From: JBGOUV01 sp041477815
Lineage (GTDB): Bacteria; Acidobacteriota; Terriglobia; Bryobacterales; JACQDG01
Direction: 5' to 3'
Assembly: GCA_041477815.1 (NCBI GenBank)
Contig: JBGOUV010000051.1
Location: forward strand, 1-24,254
DNA: 24,254 nt
In this document: in pieces, positions 22,159 through 24,254 of the stretch
Position numbering within the stretch: the first letter of the stretch is position 1
Layout of the letters: every line of letters starts with the position of its first letter
Translations under genes and position numbers: made by a program
The notes under the pieces: generated by a model
Told to the model about the DNA's origin: nothing
The model's input: the letters and a program-made list of their open reading frames with translations, nothing else
The model's database searches: none

Positions 22159-22869
22159 CTACTCCGAAATGAGGGTGCCGAGGGATTCTCCCCGGGCCAT
22201 GCGCAGGATGTTGCCGGCCACATTCAGGTTGAATACCAGAATGGGAAGCCGGTTCTCGCGGCACATGGCGATGGCGGTGGAGTCCATCACGGCCAGGTTG
22301 CGTTGCAGAACGTCCTGAAAGGTGATGCGGTCGTAGCGGACGGCCTCGGGATGGCCCACCGGATCCTGGTCGTAGACGCCGTCGACCTTGGTGGCCTTGG
22401 CCAGGATGTCGGCCTTGATCTCGACGGCGCGGAGGGCGGCGGCGGTGTCGGTGGAGAAGTAGGGGCTGCCGGTACCGGCGGCGAAAATGACCAGGCGGCC
22501 CTTCTCCAAATGGCGGATGGCGCGGCGGCGGATATAGGGCTCGGCGATCTGGTGCATCTCGATGGCGCTCATGACCCGGGTGAAGGCGCCGCGGTGCTCC
22601 AGCGCGGCCTGGAGGGCCAGGGCGTTCATGACCGTGGCCAGCATGCCCATCTGGTCGGTGGCGACGCGGTCCAGATTGCCGCGTCCGGCCTCCAGGCCCC
22701 GGAAGAAGTTGCCGCCGCCCACCACCATCCCCACCTCGACGCCGGCGCGGGCCACTTCCTGAATTTCGCCGGCGATCTCGGCCACGCGCGCGGAATCGAT
22801 GCCGAAGCCGGTGTCGCCGGCCATGGCTTCCCCGCTCAGCTTCAGCAAGATGCGCTTGAACTTGGGCAT
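22159..22869 (-). CDS. pyrH: Uridylate (UMP) kinase
   Basis: A 236-residue amino-acid-kinase-fold protein of normal length. Motifs are KLSGEAM (10-16), the phosphate loop VVGGGNFFRG (49-58), the UMP-site helix DQMGMLATVMNALAL (72-86), GTGSPYFSTDTAAALRA and KVDGVYDQDP near the ATP site. It converts UMP to UDP with ATP, is hexameric, and is typically GTP-activated and UTP-inhibited. AAGGGG lies just before the ATG. The 13-base gap to tsf and the 6-base gap to frr show one transcription unit. Confidence 0.97.
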   Translation of the reverse strand: MPKFKRILLKLSGEAMAGDTGFGIDSARVAEIAGEIQEVARAGVEVGMVVGGGNFFRGLEAGRGNLDRVATDQMGMLATVMNALALQAALEHRGAFTRVMSAIEMHQIAEPYIRRRAIRHLEKGRLVIFAAGTGSPYFSTDTAAALRAVEIKADILAKATKVDGVYDQDPVGHPEAVRYDRITFQDVLQRNLAVMDSTAIAMCRENRLPILVFNLNVAGNILRMARGESLGTLISE

Positions 22870-22882
22870 GACCCCTTCGACG

Positions 22883-23488
22883 CTAGCCGGCCGACTCGCC
22901 TACTTTGAACCGTACAAATCGGTTCACCGTAATATTCTCGCCCAGTTTGGCGATCTTGGAGGCGATGAGCTGGCCGATGGTCATGGTGTTGTCCTTGACG
23001 AAGGGCTGCTCCAGCAGGCAGACCTCCTCGTAAAACTTGGACAGGCGGCCTTCCACCATCTTGTCGACGATCTTTTCGGGCTTCCCCTCGGCCAGGGCCC
23101 GGGCGCGCTGGATGTCGCGCTCCTGGTCGAGGGCCGCCGGGTCCACGTCCTCCTTGCGGAGGTAACGCGGATCGGTGGCGGCGATCTGCATGGAGATGTC
23201 GCGGACCAGGTGCTGGAAGTCGTCGGTGCGGGCGACGAAGTCGCTCTCGCAGTTGACCTCCAGCAGAACGCCCAGCTTGCCGCCGGGGTGGATGTAGGCG
23301 CCCACCAGGCCCTCGCTGGTGGCGCGGCCGGCCTTTTTTTGAGCGGAAGCCAGACCGCGCTTGCGCAGGACGATCTCGGCCTGGGCCAGGTCGCCGCCGG
23401 CCTCCACCAGGGCGCTCTTGCACTCCATCATTCCCGCTCCGGTCTTTTCCCGGAGCTGCTTGACCATTTGTGCGGTAATCTCCGCCAT
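22883..23488 (-). CDS. tsf: Translation elongation factor Ts (short form)
   Basis: A 201-residue EF-Ts. It has the UBA-like N-terminal domain with the TGAGMMECKSAL motif (16-27) and the core NCESDFVARTDDF (79-91), which contacts EF-Tu. It ends NRFVRFKVGES, as expected. It is shorter than the ~283-residue E. coli protein because the second core subdomain and coiled-coil are reduced, as in Thermus and many other phyla. It exchanges GDP for GTP on EF-Tu. A 52-base spacer separates it from rpsB and contains a hairpin. Confidence 0.97.
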   Translation of the reverse strand: MAEITAQMVKQLREKTGAGMMECKSALVEAGGDLAQAEIVLRKRGLASAQKKAGRATSEGLVGAYIHPGGKLGVLLEVNCESDFVARTDDFQHLVRDISMQIAATDPRYLRKEDVDPAALDQERDIQRARALAEGKPEKIVDKMVEGRLSKFYEEVCLLEQPFVKDNTMTIGQLIASKIAKLGENITVNRFVRFKVGESAG

Positions 23489-23520
23489 TGCTCACACCTG
23501 CTGTTCGTAGAGATTCGGAT

Positions 23521-23537
23521 GGGGACGGGATGTCCCC
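23521..23537. repeat. Stem-loop in the rpsB-tsf spacer
   Basis: GGGGAC and GTCCCC pair perfectly around the loop GGGAT. The hairpin lies between rpsB and tsf, a place where some bacteria attenuate or terminate part of the transcripts. It lacks a T-tract. It could be a simple interspersed palindrome; no second copy of it was found in this window. Confidence 0.45.
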
Positions 23538-23540
23538 GTT

Positions 23541-24254
<714 letters not shown>

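Overview
The window looks like chromosomal DNA from a high-GC Acidobacteriota, most likely the Solibacter/Bryobacter side of the phylum. This is inferred from gene content: a very large Oar-like TonB-dependent receptor with an N-terminal carboxypeptidase-regulatory domain, a cytochrome of the planctomycete/acidobacterial heme-binding type beside a PQQ dehydrogenase, a glycine-zipper protein and a LolA-like exported protein. No phage, integrase, transposase or CRISPR array was seen.

Layout. 1-651 is the 3' end of a Pro/Ala-rich, glycine-zipper protein. 635-5335 is a tight minus-strand operon (cytochrome c, PQQ dehydrogenase, Gfo/Idh/MocA oxidoreductase, amidohydrolase) whose genes are chained by three 4-base ATGA stop/start overlaps; the last overlap lies inside a palindromic repeat that has become coding. 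5350-9008 (plus) holds a large exported propeller-PHP/DUF3604-like protein and an SGNH-like esterase. 9087-11757 (minus) holds an enolase-superfamily sugar-acid dehydratase and rhamnulokinase. 11772-14570 (plus) is a second propeller-PHP/DUF3604-like protein, a predicted lipoprotein. 14571-14989 has no intact gene but holds a frameshifted PIN-domain remnant and one of two sequence blocks that recur on the other side of the TonB receptor gene (14990-18187, minus). 18468-21345 carries a GNAT acetyltransferase, a LolA-like exported protein, a CPBP membrane protease, a coiled-coil protein and a small basic exported protein. 21371-21455 is a degraded tRNA. 21550 to the right edge is the conserved frr-pyrH-tsf-rpsB block on the minus strand; rpsB runs off the edge.

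How the genes may work together (inference). The left two thirds reads as carbohydrate or polyol use: outer-membrane uptake (TonB receptor), periplasmic oxidation by a quinoprotein feeding electrons to a diheme cytochrome, a cytoplasmic NAD(P)-type oxidoreductase, a sugar-acid dehydratase with rhamnulokinase, and secreted hydrolases (amidohydrolase, SGNH, two propeller-PHP proteins). The substrate cannot be read from the sequence. The two propeller-PHP paralogs are the least understood part; each starts 14 bases from a divergent metabolic operon.

Strand composition adds another layer. By eye, roughly 4.5-14.6 kb is C-rich on the plus strand whichever way its genes point, whereas both flanks are G-rich, which suggests an inverted or inserted block.
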